Shown here one piece after another: positions 8,475-17,135 of a stretch of DNA of 56,580 bases. The stretch comes from Stagnihabitans lacustris (GTDB taxonomy: Bacteria > Pseudomonadota > Alphaproteobacteria > Rhodobacterales > Rhodobacteraceae): NCBI RefSeq assembly GCF_025950525.1, contig NZ_JAPDGS010000014.1:1-56580 (forward strand), written 5' to 3'. The notes beneath the pieces are model-generated. The model had not been told where the DNA came from. It ran no database searches and saw only the letters and a list, made by a program, of their open reading frames with translations. A program made the translations under genes and the position numbers. Within the stretch, counting starts at the first letter, position 1, and each line of letters begins with the position of its first letter.

Positions 8475-9991
8475 ATTTCGATCCGCGCTATTACCTGGCC
8501 GTCGTGATGCGGCGGCTGCATTACCTGGTCCTGACCTTTGCCGCCATCACCGCCGTGGCCGCCGTCGTGGCCTTCCGGATGCAGCCGGTCTATGAAAGCC
8601 AGGCCCGGCTTTTGATGGAAAGCCCGCGCATCCCCGACAGCCTGGCCGCCCCCACCGTGGCCACCGCCGCCCTGGAACAGCTGCAGATCGTCGAACAGCG
8701 CCTGATGACGCGGACCAATCTTCTGGCCATCGCCCGCCAGTTCGACGCCCTGCCCGGGATCGCGACCATGACCCCCGACGAGATCGTCGAGGCGATGCGC
8801 CGCGCCAGCAAGATCGACAAACAGGCCGGGCGCGACCAGGCGACCTTGATGACCGTAAGCTTCCGCGCCCCCACCGCCAAGGCTGCGGCCGATGTGGTCA
8901 ACGAATATGTCACCCGCATCCTGACCGACAACACCGCGACCCGCACCGGCCAGGCCCAGGACACGCTGCAATTCTTCACCCAAGAGGTCGAACGGCTGTC
9001 GACCAACCTGTCGACCCAAAGTACCGCCATCCTGGAGTTCCAGAACAAGAACGCCGATGCCCTGCCCGATACGCTGGATTACCGCCTGACCCAGCAATCC
9101 AACCTGCAAGAGCGTCTGGCCGGCGTCGAGCGTGACCTGGCCAGCCTGCGCGACCAGCGCGCGCGCCTGGTGGAAATCTATCGCTCGACCGGGCAATTGG
9201 GCGCGACCCAGATCACGCCCGAGGCCGCCCAGCTGGCGCAGTTGCAAACCGACCTGGCCCGGGCCCGCGCGATCTATTCGGCGACCAATCCCAAGGTCAC
9301 GCTGTTGGAAAGCACCATCGCCGAGCTGCAGGCCAAGATCGACACCCAGGCCCCGCCCGATGCCAATGGCCAGGTCGTCATGACGCCGCTGGACATCCAG
9401 ACCACCCAGATCGACGCCCAACTGGCCCAGCTGGAGCTTCAGGCCCGCGACATCACCACCGAACTGGCCAAGCTGAAGGAGTCCATCGACCGCACCGCCG
9501 CCGTTGCCGTCCAGCTTCAGGCGCTGCAGCGCGATTACGACAACACGCAGGTGCAATATGCCACCGCCACCGACCGGCTGTCCAAAGCCTCGACCGGCGA
9601 GCGGATCGAGGCCCTGGCCAAGGGTCAGCGCATCGGCGTGCTGGACGCGGCCACCGTGCCCGATGCGCCCTATAGCCCGAACCGCGTCAAGATCATGGCG
9701 CTTGGCGGCGTGGCCGGGATCGTGCTGGGCTTTGGCCTGATCCTGTTGACCGAGCTGATGAACTCGGCCATCCGCCGCCCGACCGATCTGGAGCGGCATT
9801 TGCAGATCATCCCGATCGGCGTCATCCCCTATATCTCCACCCCGCGCGAAATCGCCCGGCGGCGCTGGGTCATCGCGGCGGTGCTGGTGGTGGGCGTCGT
9901 GGGCCTGCCGCTGGCGGTCTGGGCGGTGGACCGGTTCTATCTGCCCATCGACCTGATCGTCGACAAGATCATCAAGAAGCTGAACCTGTAG
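8471..9991 (+). CDS. EPS chain-length determinant protein (Wzz/GNVR type)
   Basis: A 506-residue inner-membrane polysaccharide co-polymerase. It has an N-terminal membrane helix (residues about 18-36), a long coiled-coil periplasmic section with GumC/GNVR-like sequence (LQALQRDYDNTQVQYATATD, then a proline-containing PYSPNRVKI), and a second helix near 410-430. An additional C-terminal helix (about 460-490) is followed by a short basic tail. It lacks a kinase domain, which is supplied by the next gene. It should set polymer length together with the kinase and polymerase. Confidence 0.9.
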   Translation: MNFDPRYYLAVVMRRLHYLVLTFAAITAVAAVVAFRMQPVYESQARLLMESPRIPDSLAAPTVATAALEQLQIVEQRLMTRTNLLAIARQFDALPGIATMTPDEIVEAMRRASKIDKQAGRDQATLMTVSFRAPTAKAAADVVNEYVTRILTDNTATRTGQAQDTLQFFTQEVERLSTNLSTQSTAILEFQNKNADALPDTLDYRLTQQSNLQERLAGVERDLASLRDQRARLVEIYRSTGQLGATQITPEAAQLAQLQTDLARARAIYSATNPKVTLLESTIAELQAKIDTQAPPDANGQVVMTPLDIQTTQIDAQLAQLELQARDITTELAKLKESIDRTAAVAVQLQALQRDYDNTQVQYATATDRLSKASTGERIEALAKGQRIGVLDAATVPDAPYSPNRVKIMALGGVAGIVLGFGLILLTELMNSAIRRPTDLERHLQIIPIGVIPYISTPREIARRRWVIAAVLVVGVVGLPLAVWAVDRFYLPIDLIVDKIIKKLNL

Positions 9992-10000
9992 GAGCCGCCC

Positions 10001-10849
10001 ATGGAACGTCTGGAAGCTGCCATGGTCAAGGCCCGCGCCGCCCGCCAAGAGGCCCTGGAGCGCGCCCGCGCCGCCAAGGGTGGGGCCAAGGGTGTCGAGG
10101 GGGAGGGACCCGAGGTTGCCGATCAGAATGGCGATCAGCGCGCCGATCTGGCCGCCCTGCCGCCGGTGATCCTGAGCCCCGACCTTGCGCGGCGCCAAAG
10201 GCTGGGCGCGCTTTTGGGTCAGGGGCCGGCCACACCGCATGACATCTTGCGATCCCGCGTCGTGCGGCAGATGGGGGAAAAGGGCTGGAAGCGGCTGGCC
10301 GTGACCTCTCCGACCACGAAATGCGGCAAAAGCACCCTGGCCCTGAACCTGGCCCTGTCCTTGGCGCGCTATGGCCAGTTCCGCATCCTGCTGCTGGATC
10401 TGGACCTGCGCCATCCGTCTTTGGCCAGCCTGTTGGAACTGCGCGACCCGCCCGAGATCACCGGGCTTTTGCGCGGCGGCAAGCTGGCGCGCCATGGCTA
10501 CAGCTATGGGCCGAACCTGGCCCTGGTGCCCAATGGTCTGGCGCGGATTGATTCCGCCGAACTGCTGCAAGATGCGACGACCCTGGCCGCCCTTGACCGG
10601 CTGGAGGCCGAGTGGCGCCCCGATATCGTCATCTGCGACCTGCCGCCGATGCAGGGCAATGACGACACTTTGGGATTCCTGCCCCATGTCGATTGCGCGC
10701 TGATCGTCGCCGCGGCCGAGATGACGACCCTGCCCCAGCTGGACCGCTGCGAATCCGAGGTCGGGCAATTGACCAATGTCCTGGGCGTGGTCTTGAACAA
10801 ATGCCGCTATACCGACCGCAACACGGGCTTTGACCAAAGCTATTATTGA
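10001..10849 (+). CDS. CpsD/CapB-type tyrosine autokinase (BY-kinase)
   Basis: A 282-residue cytoplasmic BY-kinase acting with the chain-length protein. Residues about 1-30 form a charged helix. The nucleotide site has Walker A SPTTKCGKST, Walker A' ILLLDLDLRHP and Walker B VICDLPP. The C-terminus ends in SYY, a very short tyrosine cluster for autophosphorylation. The Walker A is unusual in having KCGKS in place of the common GEGKS or GCGKT. GGAG overlaps the stop of the upstream gene and lies six bases before the ATG. It is the last gene of the ATPase, chain-length, kinase operon and is tail-to-tail with an acyltransferase. Confidence 0.88.
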   Translation: MERLEAAMVKARAARQEALERARAAKGGAKGVEGEGPEVADQNGDQRADLAALPPVILSPDLARRQRLGALLGQGPATPHDILRSRVVRQMGEKGWKRLAVTSPTTKCGKSTLALNLALSLARYGQFRILLLDLDLRHPSLASLLELRDPPEITGLLRGGKLARHGYSYGPNLALVPNGLARIDSAELLQDATTLAALDRLEAEWRPDIVICDLPPMQGNDDTLGFLPHVDCALIVAAAEMTTLPQLDRCESEVGQLTNVLGVVLNKCRYTDRNTGFDQSYY

Positions 10850-11929
10850 TCAGGGCCGAAAGCGCGCGAACCAGCTTTCGAAATGGCGAAAGCTGAGTTC
10901 GGCCAGGGCCCAGGCCAGGGCGGAATAGGTCACGAACAAGGCCCAGGGCGCGATATCGGGCGCGATGCGCAGCACAAGGGTCTGGGCGATCAGGTGATAC
11001 AGATAGACGCCGTAGCTGACCGCCCCCAGCCGGGCCAGAGGCGCCGCGCGCAACAGGGGCGCCAGGCCGTTGTCCTCACGCAGGACCAGGGCCGCCACAA
11101 GCCCCGCCAGCGCCAGATGCAGCCCCAGGTTCGGCCAGCCGCGCAGATCCTCGGGCAGCACCGCCGCCAGCACCACGACCAGACCCAGCATCAGGGGCGC
11201 GGCCAGACGCCCGCCAAAGACCCTGCACAGGCCCGCAAAGCCCCTTGGCCCGGCCAGGATCACCGCCAGCCCCGCCCCGATCAGCATCGGCGCATAGGTC
11301 GCATTGGGCAGGGCCAGGATCAGCGGCCCGATCTGGGGACCTGATCCAAAGACCCCCAGGATGCCCGCGACATTCAACCCCACCGCCAGGGCCAGCGCCG
11401 GCAGAACCAGCCGCGCGGGCAAAAGCATCAAGGCCAAGGGCCAGGCCAGATAGAATTGCTCTTCGACCGACAAGGACCAGGTGGGCGACAAAAGCGCGAT
11501 ATCGCCTTGCAGGAAATTGGCCAGGAACAGCAGATACCAGGGCACCAGGGCCAGATCTTCGCTGCGCCCCTTGAAGACCACGGCCCAGGTCGCGGCCAGG
11601 GCCACGGTCAGGTAATAGGCCGGCAGGATGCGCAAGGCGCGGCGCTGGTAAAAGGCGCGCAACGAAAAGCGCCCAAGCGCCGCCCTTTCGCGCAGCAAAA
11701 GCGTGGTGATCAAAAACCCCGACAGCACAAAGAAAGCATCGACGCCCAGGAATCCGCGGCTCCAGATGACAGAACCCGCCAAGGGGCCCGCAAGCGGTGA
11801 AGCCATCCCCGCCCAGATCGGCGCATGATGCCACAGCACCGCCAGGATACACAGCGCGCGCAACCCGTCCAGGCTGCCAAAGCGGCTCTGTGACAGCCAA
11901 ATCCGATGCGGTGAAGGGGAAGACGTCAC
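10850..11929 (-). CDS. Acyltransferase family 3 membrane protein (OafA-like)
   Basis: A 359-residue polytopic membrane acyltransferase, likely to O-acetylate sugars of the EPS. Motifs include SLDGLRALCILAVLWHH (catalytic-type histidines), GFLGVDAFFVLSGFLI, and RRALRILPAYYL. It has about ten membrane helices. The start is GTG at 11929, overlapping the TGA of the upstream glycosyltransferase by four bases (GTGA), so the two are coupled. The stop abuts that of the kinase gene with no spacer. Confidence 0.9.
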   Translation of the reverse strand: MTSSPSPHRIWLSQSRFGSLDGLRALCILAVLWHHAPIWAGMASPLAGPLAGSVIWSRGFLGVDAFFVLSGFLITTLLLRERAALGRFSLRAFYQRRALRILPAYYLTVALAATWAVVFKGRSEDLALVPWYLLFLANFLQGDIALLSPTWSLSVEEQFYLAWPLALMLLPARLVLPALALAVGLNVAGILGVFGSGPQIGPLILALPNATYAPMLIGAGLAVILAGPRGFAGLCRVFGGRLAAPLMLGLVVVLAAVLPEDLRGWPNLGLHLALAGLVAALVLREDNGLAPLLRAAPLARLGAVSYGVYLYHLIAQTLVLRIAPDIAPWALFVTYSALAWALAELSFRHFESWFARFRP

Positions 11930-13182
11930 GGGATGTCCTCGGGATGCACCTCTGGCCGCAAGCCCTGCCCCCTGCCTGCGAACAACGCGGCCAGCCAGGC
12001 GGCCTCGGCCCTGATGTCATGCTGGGCCAGAACCTGCGCCCGCCCGGCCTGCCCCATGGCCGCGCGCAAATCCGCGTCCGCCAGCAGCCGGTCCATGGCA
12101 CGCGCCAGCCCCGCCACATCGCCCGGCGGCACGATCAACCCCGAGACGCCATCCACCACCAGTTCCGGCACGCCGGCAATCTGGGTCGCGATGACCGGCA
12201 GGCCCGAGGCCATGGCCTCCATCAGCACCACGGGCAAGCCCTCGGCAAAAGAGGGCAGGACCATCATGTCGGCGCTGGCCAGAAGATCGGCCACCTGACC
12301 CTCGTCCAGATAGCCCGGGAAATGGATGCGGTCCGCCAGCCCCAAGGCCTCGGCCCGCGCCATCAACCGCGCGCGCACCCCGCCATCGCCCGCAATGGTC
12401 AGCCGCGCCCCCGGATGGGTGGCCGCGATGCGGGCAAAGGCCTCTAACAGCAGGGGGACGCCCTTCACCGGCTCCAGTCGGCCGACAAAGACCATATGGC
12501 CGCCCTCGCCACCAGCCTGGCGATAGGCCTCGGGGCGGATGCCGCAATGGACGATGCGCAACTTGCCCCAATCCGCCTCGGCGGAAAACAGCATGGCCTG
12601 GCTGCGGCAATAGTGACTGATACAGGCGATAAAGGCCGCGCGTTGGGTTTTCACCCCCAGATGCCAGCGATAGGGTTCGAAAAACACCGTCGGCCCATGC
12701 AGGGTGATGGAAAACGGCAGGCCCGCCATATGGGCGGTGATCAGGGTCAGATTGCCGCTGGCATCGCCGAAATGATTGTGCAGATGGGTGACGCCCTGGG
12801 ACAGCAGGTGATCGGCCAGAACCCCGGCCTCCAAGGCATAAAACAGCTGATACAGGGTCGATTTCACCCCCGGCGCGCGGGTCTTCCAGGCCAGGTGAAA
12901 GGCCCTCAGCCAGCGCGAGGGGCTGCGGCGGATCATGCGGCCATGGGCGGCCAACAGGCGCAGGGGGCTCCTGGCCGCCTCGATCACACCAAAGGTCGCC
13001 CGCGCCTCGGCCTGTTGTTCGGCCCCCACCACGGTCTTGGGGTCAGGCCGGCGGACCGAGGCCGTGACCACGGTGATCCCCAGCGCGCGCAGGGCCATGA
13101 TCTCGCGCTGGATGAAGGTATGGCTGACCTTGGGATATTCCCCGGTGATATAGGCGATGGGACCCGTCATACCCGCCGTCAT
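11926..13182 (-). CDS. Glycosyltransferase family 4 (GT-B fold)
   Basis: A 418-residue retaining glycosyltransferase. The N-domain begins PIAYITGEYPKVSHTFIQRE, and an acceptor-side motif HLHNHFGD follows. The C-domain has the GT4 donor-site motifs VFVGRLEPVKG, AGDGG, and SFAEGLPVVLMEAMASGLPVIAT with the E-x7-E spacing. ATG 13182 was chosen (AAGGGG just upstream); ATG 13170 is an alternative. It begins 11 bp after the upstream GT2 stop and overlaps the acyltransferase start, so three minus-strand genes form one operon. The donor sugar cannot be told. Confidence 0.9.
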   Translation of the reverse strand: MTAGMTGPIAYITGEYPKVSHTFIQREIMALRALGITVVTASVRRPDPKTVVGAEQQAEARATFGVIEAARSPLRLLAAHGRMIRRSPSRWLRAFHLAWKTRAPGVKSTLYQLFYALEAGVLADHLLSQGVTHLHNHFGDASGNLTLITAHMAGLPFSITLHGPTVFFEPYRWHLGVKTQRAAFIACISHYCRSQAMLFSAEADWGKLRIVHCGIRPEAYRQAGGEGGHMVFVGRLEPVKGVPLLLEAFARIAATHPGARLTIAGDGGVRARLMARAEALGLADRIHFPGYLDEGQVADLLASADMMVLPSFAEGLPVVLMEAMASGLPVIATQIAGVPELVVDGVSGLIVPPGDVAGLARAMDRLLADADLRAAMGQAGRAQVLAQHDIRAEAAWLAALFAGRGQGLRPEVHPEDIP

Positions 13183-13192
13183 TCTGGCCCCT

Positions 13193-14119
13193 TCATTCTG
13201 GCCGCCACAGATGGGCATGGGCGGCCTCGACCTCGGCCGTGGCGCGGGCCTTGCCCACGATCAGGGCGCGGCGCTGATAGGCGCGGATCAGGGTGATCAG
13301 GTCGCGGTCCTGATGCTGGGGGAGCCTGCGGAGTGCCGCATCAACATAGCCCCACCACGAGGCAAGCGCCCCCAGCACATAGGGCGGATGGGTCAGCCGC
13401 GACAAGCAGGACGCGGTAAAGAAGGCGAAATCCGACCCCATGTAATATTGCCCAAAGCCATGGCGCTTGCGGCCGGTAAAGATGCTTTGCTGGCTGGACC
13501 CCATCGGGCGCAGATGTTCGAATTCCAGCTCTGCATCGGGGAAGCTGCGGCAGGTCCACCCCAGCTGCCTTGTCTTGTGGCAGTCGATCCCGTCCCACAT
13601 GACCTCTTGGACGAAACCGCCGATGGCCTGAAAGCACCGCCTGCGGTAGAATTTCGTCATGCCCACCGACATCTCGTCGCCGATCTTTTCGGGGATGCGC
13701 GCGCCCCCCGCCCCGGTGAACCACGGCTTGCCCGAGGCAGAGCCCAGCCGCGGATCGGCCTCCATCCGCGTCACCAGGCCCTGAAAATAGCCAAGCGGCA
13801 GGTCCAGGTCCAAATCCAGCTTGCAAAGGTAATCAAAGCCCGTCCAGTCGACCTGGTTCAGCCCGAAGTAAAAAGCCTCGATCACGCCGGGCCCCACGGC
13901 GCGCTTGCCGCGGTCGGGCTTGGTCACGACCTTGATCCAGTCATGGCGCGCGGCATAATCGGCCAGGATGGCGGGCGTCGCATCGGTCGAGCCGTCATCC
14001 ACGATGACCCAAAGCGCCGGCCGCAGGCTTTGGCGCGTGACGCTTTCCAGCGTGCGGACCATGTAATCGGCCTCGTTGCGGCAGGGGCTGACCAGAAGGT
14101 AACGGCGCGAAGGGGACAT
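13193..14119 (-). CDS. Glycosyltransferase family 2
   Basis: A 308-residue inverting GT-A enzyme. It starts YLLVSPCRNEADYM, has the nucleotide motif VDDGSTDATP, an acidic metal-binding run KLDLDLDLP, and later a MWDGIDCHKTRQLGW segment in the acceptor region. ATG 14119 has GGAG about five bases upstream. It is the first gene of the minus-strand operon and is divergent from the Gfo/Idh oxidoreductase gene. Confidence 0.88.
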   Translation of the reverse strand: MSPSRRYLLVSPCRNEADYMVRTLESVTRQSLRPALWVIVDDGSTDATPAILADYAARHDWIKVVTKPDRGKRAVGPGVIEAFYFGLNQVDWTGFDYLCKLDLDLDLPLGYFQGLVTRMEADPRLGSASGKPWFTGAGGARIPEKIGDEMSVGMTKFYRRRCFQAIGGFVQEVMWDGIDCHKTRQLGWTCRSFPDAELEFEHLRPMGSSQQSIFTGRKRHGFGQYYMGSDFAFFTASCLSRLTHPPYVLGALASWWGYVDAALRRLPQHQDRDLITLIRAYQRRALIVGKARATAEVEAAHAHLWRPE

Positions 14120-14208
14120 GAAGGCTCCGGGAAAATGTGGTTTACCTTTCCCGCAGGCCGGGCAAAACACAAGACAGAAGCCCCGCCCCCCGGGTGCCGG
14201 GCCGGCAA

Positions 14209-14246
14209 CTGCGGCGCCTCTGCCGCAGTCGGCTCCCGCGGGAGCC
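14209..14246. promoter_or_regulatory. Two adjacent dyads in the divergent promoter region
   Basis: A 7-bp stem (CTGCGGC 14209-14215, GCCGCAG 14222-14228) sits directly before a perfect 16-bp palindrome GGCTCCCGCGGGAGCC (14231-14246). They lie between the divergent glycosyltransferase and oxidoreductase genes, where an operator would be expected. No regulator gene is nearby. Confidence 0.4.
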
Positions 14247-14264
14247 AGCAGGGGTGGAAAGCGC

Positions 14265-14292
14265 TTGCAAGGGCAGGCGCGCCCCCTATCTT
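14265..14292 (+). promoter_or_regulatory. Candidate sigma-70 promoter for the oxidoreductase operon
   Basis: TTGCAA (14265-14270) and TATCTT (14287-14292) are spaced by 16 bp, about 55 bases before the TTG start at 14348. It lies just downstream of the palindrome at 14231-14246. Confidence 0.35.
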
Positions 14293-14347
14293 GCCGAAAG
14301 TATTCTTTGTTGACGGCCCAAGATGGCCCCTTTGATGGACAGACGCC

Positions 14348-15460
14348 TTGCCCCAGACCGCGCAGACCGACAAGACCCGCATCGCCGTCGTGGGCCTGGG
14401 CAAGATGGGGCTTTCGCATTTCGCCATGGTGAACGCCCATCCCCAGGTCACGGCCATGGCCTGCGACGCGGGGGGCTTTCTGACCGATGTGCTGGAGAAG
14501 AACATCAAGGCCCCGGTGTTTCGCGATTATGACGCGATGCTGGATGCTCAGGCGCTGGATGCCGTGCTGATCGCCACGCCGTCCCGCCTGCATGGGCCGA
14601 TGGTGCGCAAGGCGCTGGAGCGCGGATGCCATGTGTTCTGCGAAAAGCCCTTCACGCTGGATTGGAAACTGTCCGAGGAACTGGCCGATCTGGCCGAAGC
14701 CAAGGGCCTGGTGAACCGCGTGGGCTATCATTACCGCCATGTCGGCGCCTTTGGCGAGGTGGCGCGGCTGTTGGCCGCAGGCGCCATTGGTCAGGTCACC
14801 CATATCCTGGCCGAGGCCTATGGCCCCGTGGTCCTGGCGCCCAAACGGTCGACCTGGCGCAGTCAGAAAGCCGAGGGCGGCGGCTGTCTTTATGATTATG
14901 CCGCCCATCCCCTGAACCTGCTGAACTGGTATTTCGGCACGCCTGTCGCGGTGTCAGGCTCGGTTCTGGCGCCGATCTTTTCGACCGATGTCGATGATCA
15001 GGTCATGTCGACCCTGCGCTTTGCCAACGGCGCCACGGCCCAGCTTTCGGTCAATTGGTCCGACGACAGTCAGCGCAAGATGACGACCCGGATCACGCTG
15101 ATCGGCACCAATGGCCGCATCTTTGCCGACCGCCAGGAGGCGCAGATCTATCTGCGCAAACCGGTGGCGGCGCTGCCCGATATCCCCCAGGGCCATAGCG
15201 TGAAATACACGACAGAGCTGACCCAGGACCCCTGGTTCTATCTGCGGGGCGAGGAATATTCCCACCAGATCGGCGATTTCGTCGATGCCATCAGGGGCGC
15301 GCCCAACCCCGGTGCTGTGCCCAATGACTTCCGCTCTGGCGCTGCGACCGACCGCACCATCGCCATGATCCTGGAGGATCAGGCCGGGGCGGGAACGGCC
15401 ATGGCCCCTCCCCCGCGCCCCGAAGCCCCCAAGAAGCGCCGCTTCTTCGGCCTGTTGTGA
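14348..15460 (+). CDS. Gfo/Idh/MocA-family NAD(P)-dependent oxidoreductase
   Basis: A 370-residue sugar dehydrogenase or related enzyme. The Rossmann motif is AVVGLGKMG, followed by IATPSRLHGP and the family signature CEKPFTLD. The C-terminal domain has YDYAAHPLNLLNWYFG with the usual catalytic-type histidine. The only in-frame start after the upstream stop is TTG at 14348, an uncommon codon. The C-terminus adds a basic tail (PKKRRFFGLL) not typical of the family. It leads a three-gene run with the AKR-like and WecG-like genes and probably makes or alters a sugar nucleotide for the EPS. Confidence 0.88.
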   Translation: MPQTAQTDKTRIAVVGLGKMGLSHFAMVNAHPQVTAMACDAGGFLTDVLEKNIKAPVFRDYDAMLDAQALDAVLIATPSRLHGPMVRKALERGCHVFCEKPFTLDWKLSEELADLAEAKGLVNRVGYHYRHVGAFGEVARLLAAGAIGQVTHILAEAYGPVVLAPKRSTWRSQKAEGGGCLYDYAAHPLNLLNWYFGTPVAVSGSVLAPIFSTDVDDQVMSTLRFANGATAQLSVNWSDDSQRKMTTRITLIGTNGRIFADRQEAQIYLRKPVAALPDIPQGHSVKYTTELTQDPWFYLRGEEYSHQIGDFVDAIRGAPNPGAVPNDFRSGAATDRTIAMILEDQAGAGTAMAPPPRPEAPKKRRFFGLL

Positions 15461-15471
15461 AAGGGCATCAG

Positions 15472-16350
15472 ATGACCCAACCCATGGATCGCCTTCTGTT
15501 CGGCGACAACCAGTTCTTCGGCGTGAACCACATGTCCGAGGAAAAGGCCCGCGCCCAGATGATGCGCTTTCGCGACACCGCATCCATCATGGAGGTGCTG
15601 GACCAGGCCTATGACGCGGGCATCCGCACCTTCATGTGCACGACCCATGAACGCATCCGCGATGTGGCCGATGTGGTGCGCGCGAACCCCGCGCGTTACC
15701 CGGATTTCCTGTTCTATCCCTGCATGCCCTATGCCCATAAATATGCCAATGCGATGACCGATCTGGGCCTGGTCGGCGCCATCTCCAGCTTTTTGCCCGA
15801 AGAGGGGAAATTGGGCGCCATGCTGTCGGGCGGCATGGCGGTGGCGCAAAAGGACGTCGGCACCATCGCGAAACTGCTGATCGACGCGGAAATGAAGATG
15901 TTCTCGGGGCTGAAAACCCCGGTGATCTTTTTGCAAAACGTCTTCACCGACCTGATGCTGGGCCTGGGCTTTACCGGGGCCTTCCGGGTTTTCCATGACC
16001 ATGTGCGCGAAAAATACGGCGCGGAACCGGGCTATATCACCATGAATCTGCCCGGGCTTTACAAGGCCCTGACCGATGAGGGCATCGAAAACCCGGTGAT
16101 CTGCGCCAATATCAACAAGATCGGATTTCGCATGTGCGGCGGGCATGAGGCCTATCTGGACGTCTTGCAGAACGGCAAGCTTCAGGCCGTGGCCATGTCG
16201 GTCTATGCCTCGGGCGCGATTCCGGCCGATGAGGCGATTGCCTGGGTCACGGGCCTGCCCAACCTGAAATCCATCGTCTTTGGCGCCTCAAGCCGTGGCA
16301 ATATCCTGTCCACCCGCGACCTGGTCGCCAAGTATTGGAGCGCGGCATGA
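15472..16350 (+). CDS. Predicted TIM-barrel protein, aldo/keto-reductase-like, function unknown
   Basis: A 292-residue soluble protein. The opening LLFGDNQFFGVNHMSEEKA, then MEVLDQAYDAGIRTFMCTTHERI, and the closing segment LKSIVFGASSRGNI resemble in layout the first and last strands of aldo/keto reductases. The usual catalytic Asp-Tyr-Lys-His set is not obvious, so it may be a divergent or non-redox barrel. ATG 15472 is preceded by AAAGGG; a GTG at 15457 overlapping the upstream stop is an alternative. It is sandwiched between the oxidoreductase and the WecG-type transferase and overlaps the latter by four bases, suggesting a step in making the donor sugar. Confidence 0.6.
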   Translation: MTQPMDRLLFGDNQFFGVNHMSEEKARAQMMRFRDTASIMEVLDQAYDAGIRTFMCTTHERIRDVADVVRANPARYPDFLFYPCMPYAHKYANAMTDLGLVGAISSFLPEEGKLGAMLSGGMAVAQKDVGTIAKLLIDAEMKMFSGLKTPVIFLQNVFTDLMLGLGFTGAFRVFHDHVREKYGAEPGYITMNLPGLYKALTDEGIENPVICANINKIGFRMCGGHEAYLDVLQNGKLQAVAMSVYASGAIPADEAIAWVTGLPNLKSIVFGASSRGNILSTRDLVAKYWSAA

Positions 16351-17132
16351 AAATCACCAGGCCGCTGAAACGGGTTCCGATCCTGAACGCCTTTGTCCAT
16401 GACCTGACCATGGCGGAACTGATCGCGGGCATGGATGAGGGGCTGCTTCTGACGCTTCATGTCGACAGCCTGATGAAGATGCAAAAGGACCGCGAATTCC
16501 GCGACCTGCTGCCCTTGTTCGATGTCGTGACCTGCGACAGCCAGATCCTGTATTTCGCGCTGAAGTTCCTTGGCACGCCGGTGACGGAACGGGTCTCGGG
16601 GTCGGATTACTTCCCGCTGTTTTACGCCCATCACCGCGACAACCCGGAGATGACGGTGTTTTTGTGCGGTGGTCAGCCGGGCATTGCGGAGATTGCCGCC
16701 GAAAAGATCAACGCCAAGGCCGGGCGCCGGATGATCGTGGGGGCCTATGCGCCGCCCTTTGACTATGACCAGAACCCCGACGAGATCGAGCGGATGATTG
16801 CCGCCATCAATGCCTCGGGGGCGCGGGCGCTTTTGGTGGGCCTGGGCGGCGGGCGGCAGGAAAAGTTCATGGTGAAATACCGTGACCGGATGCCGGGGGT
16901 GAAGCTCTATCTGCCCCTGGGCGGCACGATCGACTATGAGGCCGGCACCTTCCAGCGCCCGCCCGCCTGGATCACGACGGCCGGGCTGGAGTGGTTTTAC
17001 CGCCTGGTGAAAGAGCCCAAGCAGCGCTGGCGGCGCTATGTGCTGCATCAACCGCCGGTGCTGTGGCGGCTGATGGCGCAGCGTCTGGGGCTTTACCGCG
17101 ATCCTTTCGGCAAGAAGACCGGGGACAGCTAA
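16347..17132 (+). CDS. WecG/TagA/CpsF-family glycosyltransferase
   Basis: A 261-residue GT26 enzyme. Family signatures are TLHVDSLMKMQKDREF, the catalytic-region VTCDSQ, FLCGGQPGIAE, LLVGLGGGRQEKFM and LGGTIDYEAGTFQRPP, then GLEWFYRLVKEPKQRWRRY. Such enzymes add the second sugar, often a HexNAc or mannuronic acid, to undecaprenyl-pyrophosphate sugar. ATG 16347 overlaps the upstream stop as ATGA, with GGAG just before. It converges with the RTX gene, three bases away. Confidence 0.93.
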   Translation: MKITRPLKRVPILNAFVHDLTMAELIAGMDEGLLLTLHVDSLMKMQKDREFRDLLPLFDVVTCDSQILYFALKFLGTPVTERVSGSDYFPLFYAHHRDNPEMTVFLCGGQPGIAEIAAEKINAKAGRRMIVGAYAPPFDYDQNPDEIERMIAAINASGARALLVGLGGGRQEKFMVKYRDRMPGVKLYLPLGGTIDYEAGTFQRPPAWITTAGLEWFYRLVKEPKQRWRRYVLHQPPVLWRLMAQRLGLYRDPFGKKTGDS

Positions 17133-17135
17133 AGC

